In this document: positions 35,800-43,686 of the stretch, in pieces
How positions within the stretch are numbered: position 1 is the first letter of the stretch
Layout of the letters: each line of letters begins with the position of its first letter
Assembly (NCBI RefSeq): GCF_003363755.1
Contig: NZ_CP031396.1
Span: 4,306,001-4,370,000, forward strand
Direction of reading: 5' to 3'
Origin: Pseudomonas protegens
Lineage (GTDB): Bacteria > Pseudomonadota > Gammaproteobacteria > Pseudomonadales > Pseudomonadaceae
Length of the DNA stretch: 64,000 nucleotides
The notes under the pieces: model-generated
Seen by the model: only the letters and a program-made list of their open reading frames with translations
The model's database searches: none
Told to the model about the DNA's origin: nothing
Translations under genes and position numbers: made by a program

Positions 35800-36696
35800 A
35801 TGAAGACTCCAAAACGCATTGAACCCCTGATCGAAGACGGTCTGGTAGACGAGGTGCTGCGCCCACTCATGAGTGGTAAAGAGGCAGCTGTGTATGTGGT
35901 GCGCTGCGGCAACGAGCTACGTTGCGCCAAGGTCTACAAGGAGGCGAACAAACGCAGTTTCCGTCAGGCGGCGGAATATCAGGAGGGGCGCAAGGTTCGC
36001 AACAGCCGACAGGCGCGGGCCATGGCCAAGGGCTCCAAGTTCGGTCGCAAGGAAACCGAGGACGCCTGGCAGAACGCCGAAGTGGCGGCCTTGTTCCGTC
36101 TGGCCAATGCCGGGGTGCGGGTGCCCAAGCCATTCGACTTTCTCGAAGGCGTGTTGCTGATGGAGCTGGTGGCCGACGAGTACGGCGACGCGGCGCCGCG
36201 TCTCAACGATGTGGTGCTGGAACCGGATCAGGCCCGTGAGTATCACGCCTTCCTGATTTCCCAGATTGTCCTGATGCTGTGTACCGGTCTGGTGCACGGT
36301 GACCTGTCCGAGTTCAACGTGCTGCTGACGCCGGACGGTCCGGTGATCATCGACCTGCCCCAGGCGGTGGACGCGGCAGGCAACAACCATGCGTTCAGCA
36401 TGCTGGAGCGGGACGTGGGCAACATGGCGTCCTACTTCGGGCGTTTTGCCCCGGAGCTCAAGCACACCCGTTATGCCAAGGAAATGTGGGCCTTGTACGA
36501 GGCTGGCACCTTGCATCCGGGCAGTGTGCTGACCGGCGAGTTCGACGACCCCGAAGAACTGGCGGATGTTGGCAGCGTGATCCGCGAGATCGAAGCGGCA
36601 CGTCTCGACGAGGAACGCCGGCAGGCCGTGCGGGCGGCGGACGATGCGCCGCCAGGCAAATCCGAAGAACCACCGCCTCCGCCCTGGATGCAGTGA
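35800..36696 (+). CDS. RIO-family protein kinase
   Basis: The 298-residue protein has the RIO1-like fold: SGKEAAVYVVRCGNELRCAKVYK (ATP-binding lysine), MELVADEYG hinge, catalytic loop LVHGDLSEFNVLL (Asp-Asn) and metal-binding IDLPQAVD. The C-terminal tail is acidic, then proline-rich (SEEPPPPPWMQ). Bacterial RIO proteins are poorly studied Ser/Thr or small-molecule kinases. It stands alone with its own terminator. Confidence 0.88.
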   Translation: MKTPKRIEPLIEDGLVDEVLRPLMSGKEAAVYVVRCGNELRCAKVYKEANKRSFRQAAEYQEGRKVRNSRQARAMAKGSKFGRKETEDAWQNAEVAALFRLANAGVRVPKPFDFLEGVLLMELVADEYGDAAPRLNDVVLEPDQAREYHAFLISQIVLMLCTGLVHGDLSEFNVLLTPDGPVIIDLPQAVDAAGNNHAFSMLERDVGNMASYFGRFAPELKHTRYAKEMWALYEAGTLHPGSVLTGEFDDPEELADVGSVIREIEAARLDEERRQAVRAADDAPPGKSEEPPPPPWMQ

Positions 36697-36704
36697 TGGA
36701 ATAG

Positions 36705-36731
36705 AAAAATCCGGCCTTGGCCGGATTTTTT
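36705..36731 (+). terminator. Intrinsic terminator of the RIO kinase gene
   Basis: AAAAATCCGG at 36705-36714 pairs with CCGGATTTTT at 36721-36730 around CCTTGG, followed by further T. It lies 9 bp after the stop codon and could also work in the other direction. Confidence 0.9.
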
Positions 36732-36749
36732 ATTCCTGCAAACTACCTG

Positions 36750-36789
36750 GCACCTTGGCACCTTGGCACCTTGGCACCTTGGCACCTTG
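36750..36789. repeat. Five perfect tandem copies of an 8 bp unit
   Basis: GCACCTTG is repeated five times without mismatch in 40 bp, just after the RIO kinase terminator and abutting a larger palindromic element. Confidence 0.95.
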
Positions 36790-36922
36790 TAGCCGCTGCC
36801 GCAGGCTGCGCACGGCCCGAAGGGACGCGAGGATCTTGAGGGCGCTGAGGTTTTGCAAGGGATCGCCAAGCAAGGCCCTGCGGACCTTTTCGCAGCCTCG
36901 CCAGGGCTCGGCAGCGGCTACA
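36788..36922. repeat. 135 bp palindromic intergenic element
   Basis: TGTAGCCGCTGCCG at 36788-36801 is matched by its reverse complement CGGCAGCGGCTACA at 36909-36922. The interior is GC-rich and imperfectly self-complementary. From memory, TGTAGCCGCTGCCG-bounded sequences recur between genes in fluorescent pseudomonads; this was not searched. Confidence 0.7.
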
Positions 36923-36943
36923 GAGAGCGCTTCTTGCAAATGC

Positions 36944-37348
36944 TCAGGACCCGCAACAACTGCCCGAAGCCAGCTCCTTGAGGATCGGGCAGTCCGGGCG
37001 ATGGTCGCCGTGGCAGTGCTCCACCAGGTCCTGCAGGGTGTCGCGCAGCCCGGCCAGTTCGCGGATCTTCTGGTTGAGTTCATCGATGTGCTGGCGCGCC
37101 AGGGCCTTTACATCGGCGCTGGCTCGCTGCCGGTCCTGCCACAGGGTCAGCAGCTTGCCCACTTCTTCCAGGGAAAAGCCCAGATCGCGAGAGCGCTTGA
37201 TGAAGGCCAGGCTGTGCAGGTCTTCGTCGCCGTACAGGCGATAGCCGCTGTCGCTGCGATGGGCCGGCTTGAGCAGGCCGATGGACTCGTAGTAACGGAT
37301 CATCTTGGCGCTCAGGCCGCTCTTGCGCGCCGCTTGGCCGATGTTCAT
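36944..37348 (-). CDS. cueR: CueR copper-responsive MerR regulator
   Basis: ATG 37348 gives 134 residues (MNIGQAARKSGLSAKMIRYYESIGLL). The MerR HTH is followed by a dimerisation helix and the Cu(I)-binding loop with C112 and C120 (HCHGDHRPDCP), the C-x7-C spacing of CueR. It also has a C-terminal CC near residue 131. A much longer open frame running to 38143 is copA read in another frame and is not used. Its start overlaps the copA stop by 4 bp, so regulator and pump are co-translated. Confidence 0.93.
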   Translation of the reverse strand: MNIGQAARKSGLSAKMIRYYESIGLLKPAHRSDSGYRLYGDEDLHSLAFIKRSRDLGFSLEEVGKLLTLWQDRQRASADVKALARQHIDELNQKIRELAGLRDTLQDLVEHCHGDHRPDCPILKELASGSCCGS

Positions 37349-39741
37349 TCGGCGTTCTCCAGGTCTTTGGGTTTCCAGGTTTTCAACAGTAGCGCATTGC
37401 TCACCACGCTGACGCTGGACAGGGCCATGGCCGCCCCGGCCAGCACCGGATTGAGCAGGCCGAAGGCCGCCAGCGGGATGCCGATCAGGTTGTAGACGAA
37501 GGCCCAGAACAGGTTCTGGCGGATTTTCGCGTAGGTCTTGCGGCTGATCTCCAGGGCCGCGGGTATCAGTCGTGGATCGCCGCGCATCAGGGTGATGCCC
37601 GCCGCGTGCATGGCCACGTCGGTGCCGCCGCCCATGGCAATGCCGATGTCTGCCGCCGCCAGGGCCGGGGCGTCGTTGATGCCGTCGCCGACCATGGCCA
37701 CCACGCCGGTCTTTTTCAGTGCCGTCACCGTGGCGGCCTTGTCCGCCGGCAGTACTTCGGCGTGCACATCGTCGATGCCCAGGGCATCGGCCACGACCTT
37801 GGCGCTGCCACGGTTGTCGCCGGTCAGCAGGTGGCTGCTGATATGCCGCGCGCGCAGTTGCTGCACCGCCTGCAAGGCGCCGGGCTTGAGGGTGTCGCCA
37901 AAGGCGAACAGGCCCAGCACCCGGGATTGCGGGCTCTGCTCGATCAGCCAGGACAGGGTCCGGCCCTCGTGTTCCCAGTCTTTGGCTGCCTGGGCCAGGC
38001 TGCCCGGGGTCAGGCCGCTTTCTTCCAGCAGGCGGCGGTTGCCCAGGGCCAGTTGGCGACCGTCCAGGGTGCCGGCGATGCCACGCCCGGTCAGGGACTG
38101 GCTGGCGCTGACATCGGCCACCGGCAGTTGGCGTTCCTGGCACAGGTCCAGCACCGCTTTGGCCAGAGGGTGCTCACTGCCGCGCTGCAGGGCACCGGCC
38201 AGTTGCAGCACGCTATTGTCGTCGCCTTCCAGGGCCTGCATATGGGCGATGCGTGGCGTACCGGAAGTCAGGGTGCCGGTCTTGTCGAAAACCACCGAGC
38301 TGACTTCGTGGGCTCGTTCCAGGGCTTCGGCGTCCTTGATCAGGATGCCGTGGCGGGCGGCCACGCCGGTGCCGGCCATGATCGCGGTGGGGGTGGCCAG
38401 GCCCAGGGCGCAAGGGCAGGCGATCACCAGCACGGCGACGGCGTTGATCACTGCGGTTTCCAGGGGCGCGCCATACAGCCACCAGCCCACCAGGGTGATC
38501 AGCGCCAGCACCAGCACGGTGGGTACGAACACCTGGCTGACCTTGTCCACCAGCTTCTGGATCGGTGCCTTGCCGGCCTGGGCATCTTCCACCAGGCGAA
38601 TGATCCGTGCCAGCACGGTTTCCGCGCCGAGGGCCAGGGTGCGTACCAGCAGGCGGCCTTCGCCGTTGATGGCGCCGCCGGTGACTTTATCCCCAGGCTG
38701 CTTGGGCACCGGCAGGCTTTCACCGCTGATCAGCGCTTCGTCGGCATGGCTCTGGCCTTCGATGACTTCGCCGTCCACCGGAAAGCGCTCGCCGGGTTTG
38801 ACCAGCACCAGGTCGTTCAGGCGCAGGGCGCTGATGGCGACTTCCTGCTCGCGCCCATCGATGACCTGGATTGCCCGCTCGGGGCGCAGGGCTTCCAGGG
38901 CGCGGATGGCGCTGGCGGTCTGGCGCTTGGCGCGGCTTTCCAGGTACTTGCCCAGCAGCACCAGGGCGATCACCACCGCCGAGGCTTCGAAGTACAGGTG
39001 CGGCATGCTGCCGGCGGCGGCCGTGGCCCATTCATACAGGCTCAGGCCATAGCCGGCGCTGGTGCCCAGGGCCACCAGCAGGTCCATGTTGCCGCTGCCG
39101 GCGCGCACGGCTTTCCAGGCGGCGACATAAAAGCGTGCGCCGAAGATGAACTGCACCGGAGTGGCCAGGGCGAACTGGGCCCAGGCCGGGAGCATCCAGT
39201 GCAGGCCAAAGGGTTGCACCAGCATCGGCAGCACCAGGGGCAGGGCCAGGAGGATCGCCAGGACCAGGCTCCAGCGTTCGCGGCGCAGGTTCTGCTGCTG
39301 GTCGTTGCCGTGCTTCTGCTCAGCCTGCCACAGGCTGGCTGAGTAGCCGGCCTGGGTCACGGCGTTGATCAGTTGCGCCGGGTCGACCTGGCCCAGCAGC
39401 TCGAGGTGAGCCCGTTCCGTGGCCAGGTTGACGCTGGCGCTGCGCACGCCTTGAACCTTGTTCAAGGCGCGTTCTACACGTCCGGCACAGGTGGCGCAGG
39501 TCATGCCGCCGATGGTCAATTCAATGGACTGCACCGGTACGCTGTAACCGGCATTTTCCACCGCTTCCAGCAGGGCCGGCAGACTGTCCCCGGGGGCTTC
39601 GATCCGGGCCTGTTCCGTGGCGAGGTTGACGCTGACCGCGCGTATACCGGCGACCTTGGCCAAGGCACGCTCCACACGACCGGCGCAACTGGCGCAGGTC
39701 ATGCCGGCAATCGGCAGGTCGAAGGTGGTTGATTCAGGCAT
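37345..39741 (-). CDS. copA: Cu(I)-exporting P-type ATPase CopA
   Basis: ATG 39741 has GGGAG 8 bp upstream, giving 798 residues. Two N-terminal heavy-metal domains (GMTCASCAGRVERAL and GMTCATCAGRVERAL) precede a P1B-type core. The core has TGE loop ISGESLPV, the membrane copper site CPC (C442-P-C444), phosphorylation site DKTGT (D486), and MVGDGINDAPALAAADIGIAMG. It expels cytoplasmic Cu(I) to the periplasm. A CueR-type operator lies upstream at 39778-39798. Confidence 0.97.
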   Translation of the reverse strand: MPESTTFDLPIAGMTCASCAGRVERALAKVAGIRAVSVNLATEQARIEAPGDSLPALLEAVENAGYSVPVQSIELTIGGMTCATCAGRVERALNKVQGVRSASVNLATERAHLELLGQVDPAQLINAVTQAGYSASLWQAEQKHGNDQQQNLRRERWSLVLAILLALPLVLPMLVQPFGLHWMLPAWAQFALATPVQFIFGARFYVAAWKAVRAGSGNMDLLVALGTSAGYGLSLYEWATAAAGSMPHLYFEASAVVIALVLLGKYLESRAKRQTASAIRALEALRPERAIQVIDGREQEVAISALRLNDLVLVKPGERFPVDGEVIEGQSHADEALISGESLPVPKQPGDKVTGGAINGEGRLLVRTLALGAETVLARIIRLVEDAQAGKAPIQKLVDKVSQVFVPTVLVLALITLVGWWLYGAPLETAVINAVAVLVIACPCALGLATPTAIMAGTGVAARHGILIKDAEALERAHEVSSVVFDKTGTLTSGTPRIAHMQALEGDDNSVLQLAGALQRGSEHPLAKAVLDLCQERQLPVADVSASQSLTGRGIAGTLDGRQLALGNRRLLEESGLTPGSLAQAAKDWEHEGRTLSWLIEQSPQSRVLGLFAFGDTLKPGALQAVQQLRARHISSHLLTGDNRGSAKVVADALGIDDVHAEVLPADKAATVTALKKTGVVAMVGDGINDAPALAAADIGIAMGGGTDVAMHAAGITLMRGDPRLIPAALEISRKTYAKIRQNLFWAFVYNLIGIPLAAFGLLNPVLAGAAMALSSVSVVSNALLLKTWKPKDLENAE

Positions 39742-39777
39742 GGCTGACACTCCCTGTAAATGTTGCCCACAGGATCA

Positions 39778-39798
39778 ACCTTGCCATGCAGGCAAGGT
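39778..39798 (-). promoter_or_regulatory. CueR operator/promoter of copA
   Basis: ACCTTGCC and GGCAAGGT flank five bases in a perfect dyad of 8+5+8. On the minus strand it sits between a TTGACC -35 and a weak -10, with the long spacer (about 19 bp) typical of MerR-type promoters. Confidence 0.88.
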
Positions 39799-39892
39799 CA
39801 AGCGGGCATTGCCAGGGTGCTTCATTTTGTCCCAGGGGGGAGCAGGAGCACGCCTTGCGCTGCAGGACGCAAGGCGTGTGGAGGGCGGAGCG

Positions 39893-40276
39893 TCAGTAGT
39901 CCAGGGCGGTGGGCTTGAGGTACATGCCCGAGGCGTTGCTGGCGATGCGGAACTTCAGCACGTCGCCGGCCCGCACGCTGATGTCCTGGGAACCCGGGGC
40001 GAGCAGGCCAGGGTTGCAGCCCGGCGCCTGGCCCGGCAGCAGTTTCAGGCGCAGGGACACTTTGCCCGGCGGCAGGTTGAAGGAGGCGCTCTGTTCCTGG
40101 AACAGCCGACCGGCGAGCTGGTCCTGGATGTACAGGCCGATCTCGCAGGAGGTGGCGACTTCCAGCCGCTCCCGGGAAATGATCAGTACGCCGTAGTCTT
40201 CTCCGGCGGCCAGTGCCGGTGGCGTTGCCGCCAACAGACCAAGGAGGCCGACGAGGCTGAAAGTTGACCAGCGCAT
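39893..40276 (-). CDS. Small secreted protein of unknown function beside copper genes
   Basis: ATG 40276 follows AGGAG and gives 127 residues with a clear signal peptide (LLGLLAATPPALA-AGEDY). The mature part has two Cys (TSCEIG and GCNPG, about 45 residues apart) that could form a disulfide. It also has beta-rich segments and ends ISVRAGDVLKFRIASNASGMYLKPTALDY. There are no Met/His-rich copper motifs. It lies between copA and copZ, on the copA strand. The family was not recognised. Confidence 0.75.
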   Translation of the reverse strand: MRWSTFSLVGLLGLLAATPPALAAGEDYGVLIISRERLEVATSCEIGLYIQDQLAGRLFQEQSASFNLPPGKVSLRLKLLPGQAPGCNPGLLAPGSQDISVRAGDVLKFRIASNASGMYLKPTALDY

Positions 40277-40366
40277 GGCTGAATCTCCTGCTGTGATGTC
40301 ATAAGACGTGCAGCTTGGCGGAGCGCGGCGCCGATTTCCAGCCCGGCAGTTCAATCCGGAACTTGA

Positions 40367-40385
40367 CCTTGCCACGGTGGCAAGG
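40367..40385 (+). promoter_or_regulatory. CueR operator/promoter of copZ
   Basis: CCTTGCC and GGCAAGG flank five bases at 40367-40385. TTGACC overlaps its left arm and a possible -10 follows after a long spacer. It lies about 36 bp before copZ and about 90 bp before the divergent secreted-protein gene. Confidence 0.82.
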
Positions 40386-40421
40386 ACAAGACTGCGTGCA
40401 TCCCAATACAGGAGAAGCGCG

Positions 40422-40619
40422 ATGCAAGTATTCACTGTTCAAGGCATGTCCTGCGGCCACTGCGTGCGGGCCATCACTCAGGCGCTGCAGAGCAAGGACC
40501 CGGCGGCCACCGTGCGGGTGGATCTGGCGGCCAAGGAAGTGGGGGTCGAGAGTCGCCTGTCCAGCGAAGAGGTGATCAATCTGATCAGCGAGGAAGGCTA
40601 CGCCGTCCAGGTTGCTTGA
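40422..40619 (+). CDS. copZ: CopZ copper chaperone (HMA domain)
   Basis: The 65-residue protein is a single heavy-metal-associated domain: MQVFTVQGMSCGHCVRAITQ with the CxxC copper ligand at residues 11-14, and the closing strand EEGYAVQVA. It would carry Cu(I) to CopA. ATG 40422 follows AGGAGAAG. A CueR-type operator lies upstream, which predicts co-induction with copA. Confidence 0.94.
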   Translation: MQVFTVQGMSCGHCVRAITQALQSKDPAATVRVDLAAKEVGVESRLSSEEVINLISEEGYAVQVA

Positions 40620-40711
40620 GTCTTTTTAATCGTTAGCGACCTATCGGAATGTTCAAGGCGTCCAAGCGCAGCTAGACTGTGCGACCGCTGACCAACGCTC
40701 GCTTGGATGCC

Positions 40712-41908
40712 ATGAACCTGCGCACAATCCTGATTCTCGGCGCCTTGAGCGCTTTTGGCCCTTTGGCCATCGACTTTTATCTGCCGGCCTTTCCCTCGAT
40801 GGCCCTGGCTTTCGGCACCGATGAAAAACACGTCCAACTGACCCTGGCCGCCTATTTCCTTGGATTGTCCATTGGGCAGCTGGCCTATGGTCCTGTGGCC
40901 GACCGTTTTGGTCGGCGCCTGCCGTTGCTGGTGGGAGTGGGGCTGTTCACCCTGGCCTCACTGGCCTGCGCCTATGCGCCCAACCTGGAGTGGCTGATTG
41001 GCGCGCGTTTCGTCCAGGCCCTGGGCGGTTGCGCCGGGATGGTGATATCCCGCGCGGTGGTCAGCGACAAGTGCGATGCCGTGGGTTCGGCCAAGGTGTT
41101 CTCCCAGTTGATGCTGGTGATGGGCCTGGCGCCGATCCTGGCGCCGATGCTCGGCGGCCTGCTGGTCAATCTCTACGGTTGGCAATCGATCTTCATCATG
41201 CTCACGGTGTTCAGCGCCCTGTCTGGATTGGCGGTGGCCCTGGGCCTGCCGGAAAGCATGCCGGCCACGCGCCCGCGCCTGCCGTTGTCCGGCGCGTTGC
41301 GCCAGTACGGCCTGTTGCTGGCGGACCGGGTCTTTCTCGGTCACGCCCTGACCGGCGGCATCGCCATCGCCGGGATGTTTTCCTATATCGCCGGCTCGCC
41401 CTTTGTCTTTATCAAGCTCTACGGCGTGCCGGCGGAGCATTTCGGCTGGTTCTTCGGGATCAATGCCGGCGGTTTCATCCTGGTGGCGCAGATCAATGCG
41501 CGGCTGTTGGCCAAGCGCGGTCCGGCTTTCCTGCTGGCCCGTACCGTGTGGATCTACCTGGCGGCCGGGTTGATCTTGCTGGCAGTCAGCGCCCTGCATA
41601 CGAGTGAGCTCTGGCCGCTGTTGCTGCCCTTGTTCGTGTGCATCGCCAGCCTGGGCTGCATCATTCCCAACGCGGCGGCCTGCGCCATGAACGGCCAGGG
41701 CGCGCGGGCCGGCAGCGCCTCGGCCATGCTCGGTTGCCTGCAGTTCAGCGTCGCTGCGGGCGCTGCCTATCTGGTGGGTGTGTTGCACGATGGCAGTGCC
41801 ATGCCGATGGCCATGGTCATCAGCTTGTGTGGTGTTCTGGCGGTGAGCATGGCGGTCATGACCCGGCGTTTACAGAATGCCCGGGCCTTGAAAGCCGCCG
41901 AGCTCTGA
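40712..41908 (+). CDS. Bcr/CflA-family MFS multidrug exporter
   Basis: ATG 40712 is preferred over GTG 40679 because the product then begins MNLRTILILGALSAFGPLAIDFYLPAFP, the usual Bcr/CflA start. The 398-residue protein has 12 hydrophobic segments and MFS motif A (GPVADRFGRRLPLLVG). Motif C-like residues (LAPILAPMLGG) fit the drug:H+ antiporter DHA1 group. Substrates could be bicyclomycin, chloramphenicol or other compounds; this is not readable from the sequence. Confidence 0.88.
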   Translation: MNLRTILILGALSAFGPLAIDFYLPAFPSMALAFGTDEKHVQLTLAAYFLGLSIGQLAYGPVADRFGRRLPLLVGVGLFTLASLACAYAPNLEWLIGARFVQALGGCAGMVISRAVVSDKCDAVGSAKVFSQLMLVMGLAPILAPMLGGLLVNLYGWQSIFIMLTVFSALSGLAVALGLPESMPATRPRLPLSGALRQYGLLLADRVFLGHALTGGIAIAGMFSYIAGSPFVFIKLYGVPAEHFGWFFGINAGGFILVAQINARLLAKRGPAFLLARTVWIYLAAGLILLAVSALHTSELWPLLLPLFVCIASLGCIIPNAAACAMNGQGARAGSASAMLGCLQFSVAAGAAYLVGVLHDGSAMPMAMVISLCGVLAVSMAVMTRRLQNARALKAAEL

Positions 41909-41909
41909 G

Positions 41910-42086
41910 TCAGCCGACGGCGCGCTGACTCTGGGGAATCGGGTGGGGGGCTTGCAGGCGTGCTTGCAGGGTCTGGGTGAAAGCCCGGGCCTCGGCTTCA
42001 CTGCGGAAAGTCACCGCGTGCTGGTCGAGACGGACCTGCCATTGGGAGCCTTGAGGGTTTGCCAATTCTTTTATCAGGATCTTCAT
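41910..42086 (-). CDS. Small conserved-looking cytoplasmic protein (58 aa)
   Basis: ATG 42086 has an excellent TAGGAGGT ribosome site, which decides the start against the longer frame. The protein MKILIKELANPQGSQWQVRLDQ is beta-alpha in predicted pattern, with an EAEARAFTQTLQARL helix and a proline-rich tail. No membrane segment and no known motif are present. It converges with the Bcr/CflA gene with 1 bp between stops. Function is unknown. Confidence 0.7.
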   Translation of the reverse strand: MKILIKELANPQGSQWQVRLDQHAVTFRSEAEARAFTQTLQARLQAPHPIPQSQRAVG

Positions 42087-42181
42087 TGCTGACCTCCTAA
42101 CGGTAAAAGAGTGCGATGCAAGGGCTGCCAGTGTAGACCCGAATACGGTCACAAATATGACCGAAATCAACTCTCGGACTG

Positions 42182-42219
42182 ACGGCGGCCATCGGGCTTT
42201 TGTGCGCGATGGCCGCCGT
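42182..42219 (-). terminator. Strong hairpin after the MDR reductase gene
   Basis: ACGGCGGCCATCG at 42182-42194 pairs perfectly with CGATGGCCGCCGT at 42207-42219 (13 bp). It lies 12 bp after the stop of the leftward reductase gene. There is no T-run. Confidence 0.6.
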
Positions 42220-42230
42220 GCGTTCAGCCC

Positions 42231-43244
42231 TTAGAAACCTTCCAGGACGATCTTGCCCTTGGCCGTGCCGCTCTCCAGCAAGGCGTGGGCGCGGCGCAGG
42301 TTGGCCGCGTTGATCTGGCCGAAATGCTCGCCCACTGTGGTCTTCAAGGTGCCGGCGTCGATCAGCTCGGCGACCTTGTTGAGCAGCACGTGCTGTTCCT
42401 GCATGTCGGTGGTCTCGAACAGCGAGCGGGTGTACATGAACTCCCAGTGCAGGGACAGGCTCTTGCGCTTGAGCTTGGTCACGTCGAGGCTTTTCGGATC
42501 GTCGATCAGGGCCAGTTTGCCCTGGGGCACCAGGGCTTCCACCAACTCATCAAGGTGGGTGTCGGTCTGGGTCAGGCTGGCGACGTGGGTCACCTGATTG
42601 ATGCCGATGCGCTTGAGCTCGGCGCTCAGTGGCTGACGGTGATCCACCACGCCGTGCGCGCCCAGCTCGCGGACCCAGGCTTGGGTCTGCTCCCGGGAGG
42701 CGCTGCCGATCACCTTGAGGCCGGTCAGTTGCCGGGCCAGTTGGGTGAGGATCGAACCGACCCCGCCGGCGGCGCCGACAATCAGCAGGCTCTGGCCCTG
42801 GTCGCTGCGGTCCTGGCTGATTTGCAGGCGTTCGAACAGCAGTTCCCAGGCCGTGATCGCGGTCAGCGGCAGGGCCGCGGCTTCGGCAAAACCCAGGCTC
42901 TTGGGCATATGGCCGACGATCCGTTCATCCACGGTGTGCAGCTCGCTGTTGCTTCCGGCCCGGGCGATGGAGCCGGCGTAGAACACCCGGTCGCCAACCT
43001 TGAACAGGCTGACCTCGTTGCCCACGGCCTTGACCACGCCGGCCACGTCCCAGCCCAGCACCTTGGCGGCGCCGCCTTCGGGCTGGACGTTCTGGCGGAC
43101 CTTGGTGTCCACCGGGTTGACCGAGATGGCCTTGACCTCCACCAGCAGGTCGCGAGGGCCGGCGACCGGCTCGGGCAGTTCGATGTCTTGCAGGGACTTG
43201 GGGTCGTCGATTGGTAGGGATGCGTAGTAGGCGATGGCTTTCAT
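42231..43244 (-). CDS. Zinc-type alcohol dehydrogenase-like NAD(P)H oxidoreductase (MDR/QOR-like)
   Basis: The 337-residue protein has a GroES-like N-terminal domain (VNPVDTKVRQN) and a Rossmann domain with LLIVGAAGGVGSILTQLARQL. It lacks the catalytic zinc Cys/His set, like quinone oxidoreductases. The start MKAIAYYASLPIDDPKSLQD fits the ZADH/QOR-like family that reduces quinones or enones with NADPH. It follows the monooxygenase-fold gene after 30 bp, and both are divergent from a LysR regulator. Confidence 0.9.
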   Translation of the reverse strand: MKAIAYYASLPIDDPKSLQDIELPEPVAGPRDLLVEVKAISVNPVDTKVRQNVQPEGGAAKVLGWDVAGVVKAVGNEVSLFKVGDRVFYAGSIARAGSNSELHTVDERIVGHMPKSLGFAEAAALPLTAITAWELLFERLQISQDRSDQGQSLLIVGAAGGVGSILTQLARQLTGLKVIGSASREQTQAWVRELGAHGVVDHRQPLSAELKRIGINQVTHVASLTQTDTHLDELVEALVPQGKLALIDDPKSLDVTKLKRKSLSLHWEFMYTRSLFETTDMQEQHVLLNKVAELIDAGTLKTTVGEHFGQINAANLRRAHALLESGTAKGKIVLEGF

Positions 43245-43274
43245 GGTGAATTCCTGTTGAGTGCAGAGTGAGGG

Positions 43275-43568
43275 TCAGACGATCAGTTGCAGGCGCTTGA
43301 GTTCGAAGTGCTCGATCGCCTCGCGGGTCTGGTCGAGGAAATGCTGGAAGTGTGGGGTGTTGTTGTGAAACTCCAGGGCGGCCTCATCGTCCCAGCGTTC
43401 CAGAACGTAGAAGGTGCCCGGCTGTTCGGCGTCCTGATGCAATTGGTAATACTGGCAGCCGGTCTCGGCACGGCTGGGGTGTACCAGGGCACTGAGTTCG
43501 TGCTTGAGGACGTTGTGCTGGTCAGGCTTGGCGATCAGGGTCGCGATGGCGGTAAAGGCTTGGGACAT
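43275..43568 (-). CDS. Antibiotic biosynthesis monooxygenase-fold protein (YgiN-like)
   Basis: The 97-residue ABM/ferredoxin-like protein has the characteristic ETGCQYYQLHQD, FYVLERWDDEAALEFHNNTPHFQHFL pattern of YgiN-type quinol monooxygenases. It probably dimerises and acts on quinols or related aromatics. It is the first gene of the operon with the MDR reductase and divergent from the LysR gene (118 bp apart). Confidence 0.88.
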   Translation of the reverse strand: MSQAFTAIATLIAKPDQHNVLKHELSALVHPSRAETGCQYYQLHQDAEQPGTFYVLERWDDEAALEFHNNTPHFQHFLDQTREAIEHFELKRLQLIV

Positions 43569-43686
43569 GGTGTTTACCTTTGGGCTGTCAGGTGATGGGC
43601 AGATAATTGGCTATTTCTCCCGAAGATAAAACCGGCTAAAAGAGCAGTCTCTTTCAATATTTCTTTGATAATCCAGGGGTAGATCC

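Noticed and set aside
36750..36789. Tandem repeat as a possible CRISPR
   Set aside because: Units are 8 bp, directly abutting and without spacers, and no cas genes are present.
36944..38143. 399-codon frame suggesting a long N-terminal extension of CueR
   Set aside because: The upstream 265 codons are copA read in another frame; the normal CueR start is at 37348.
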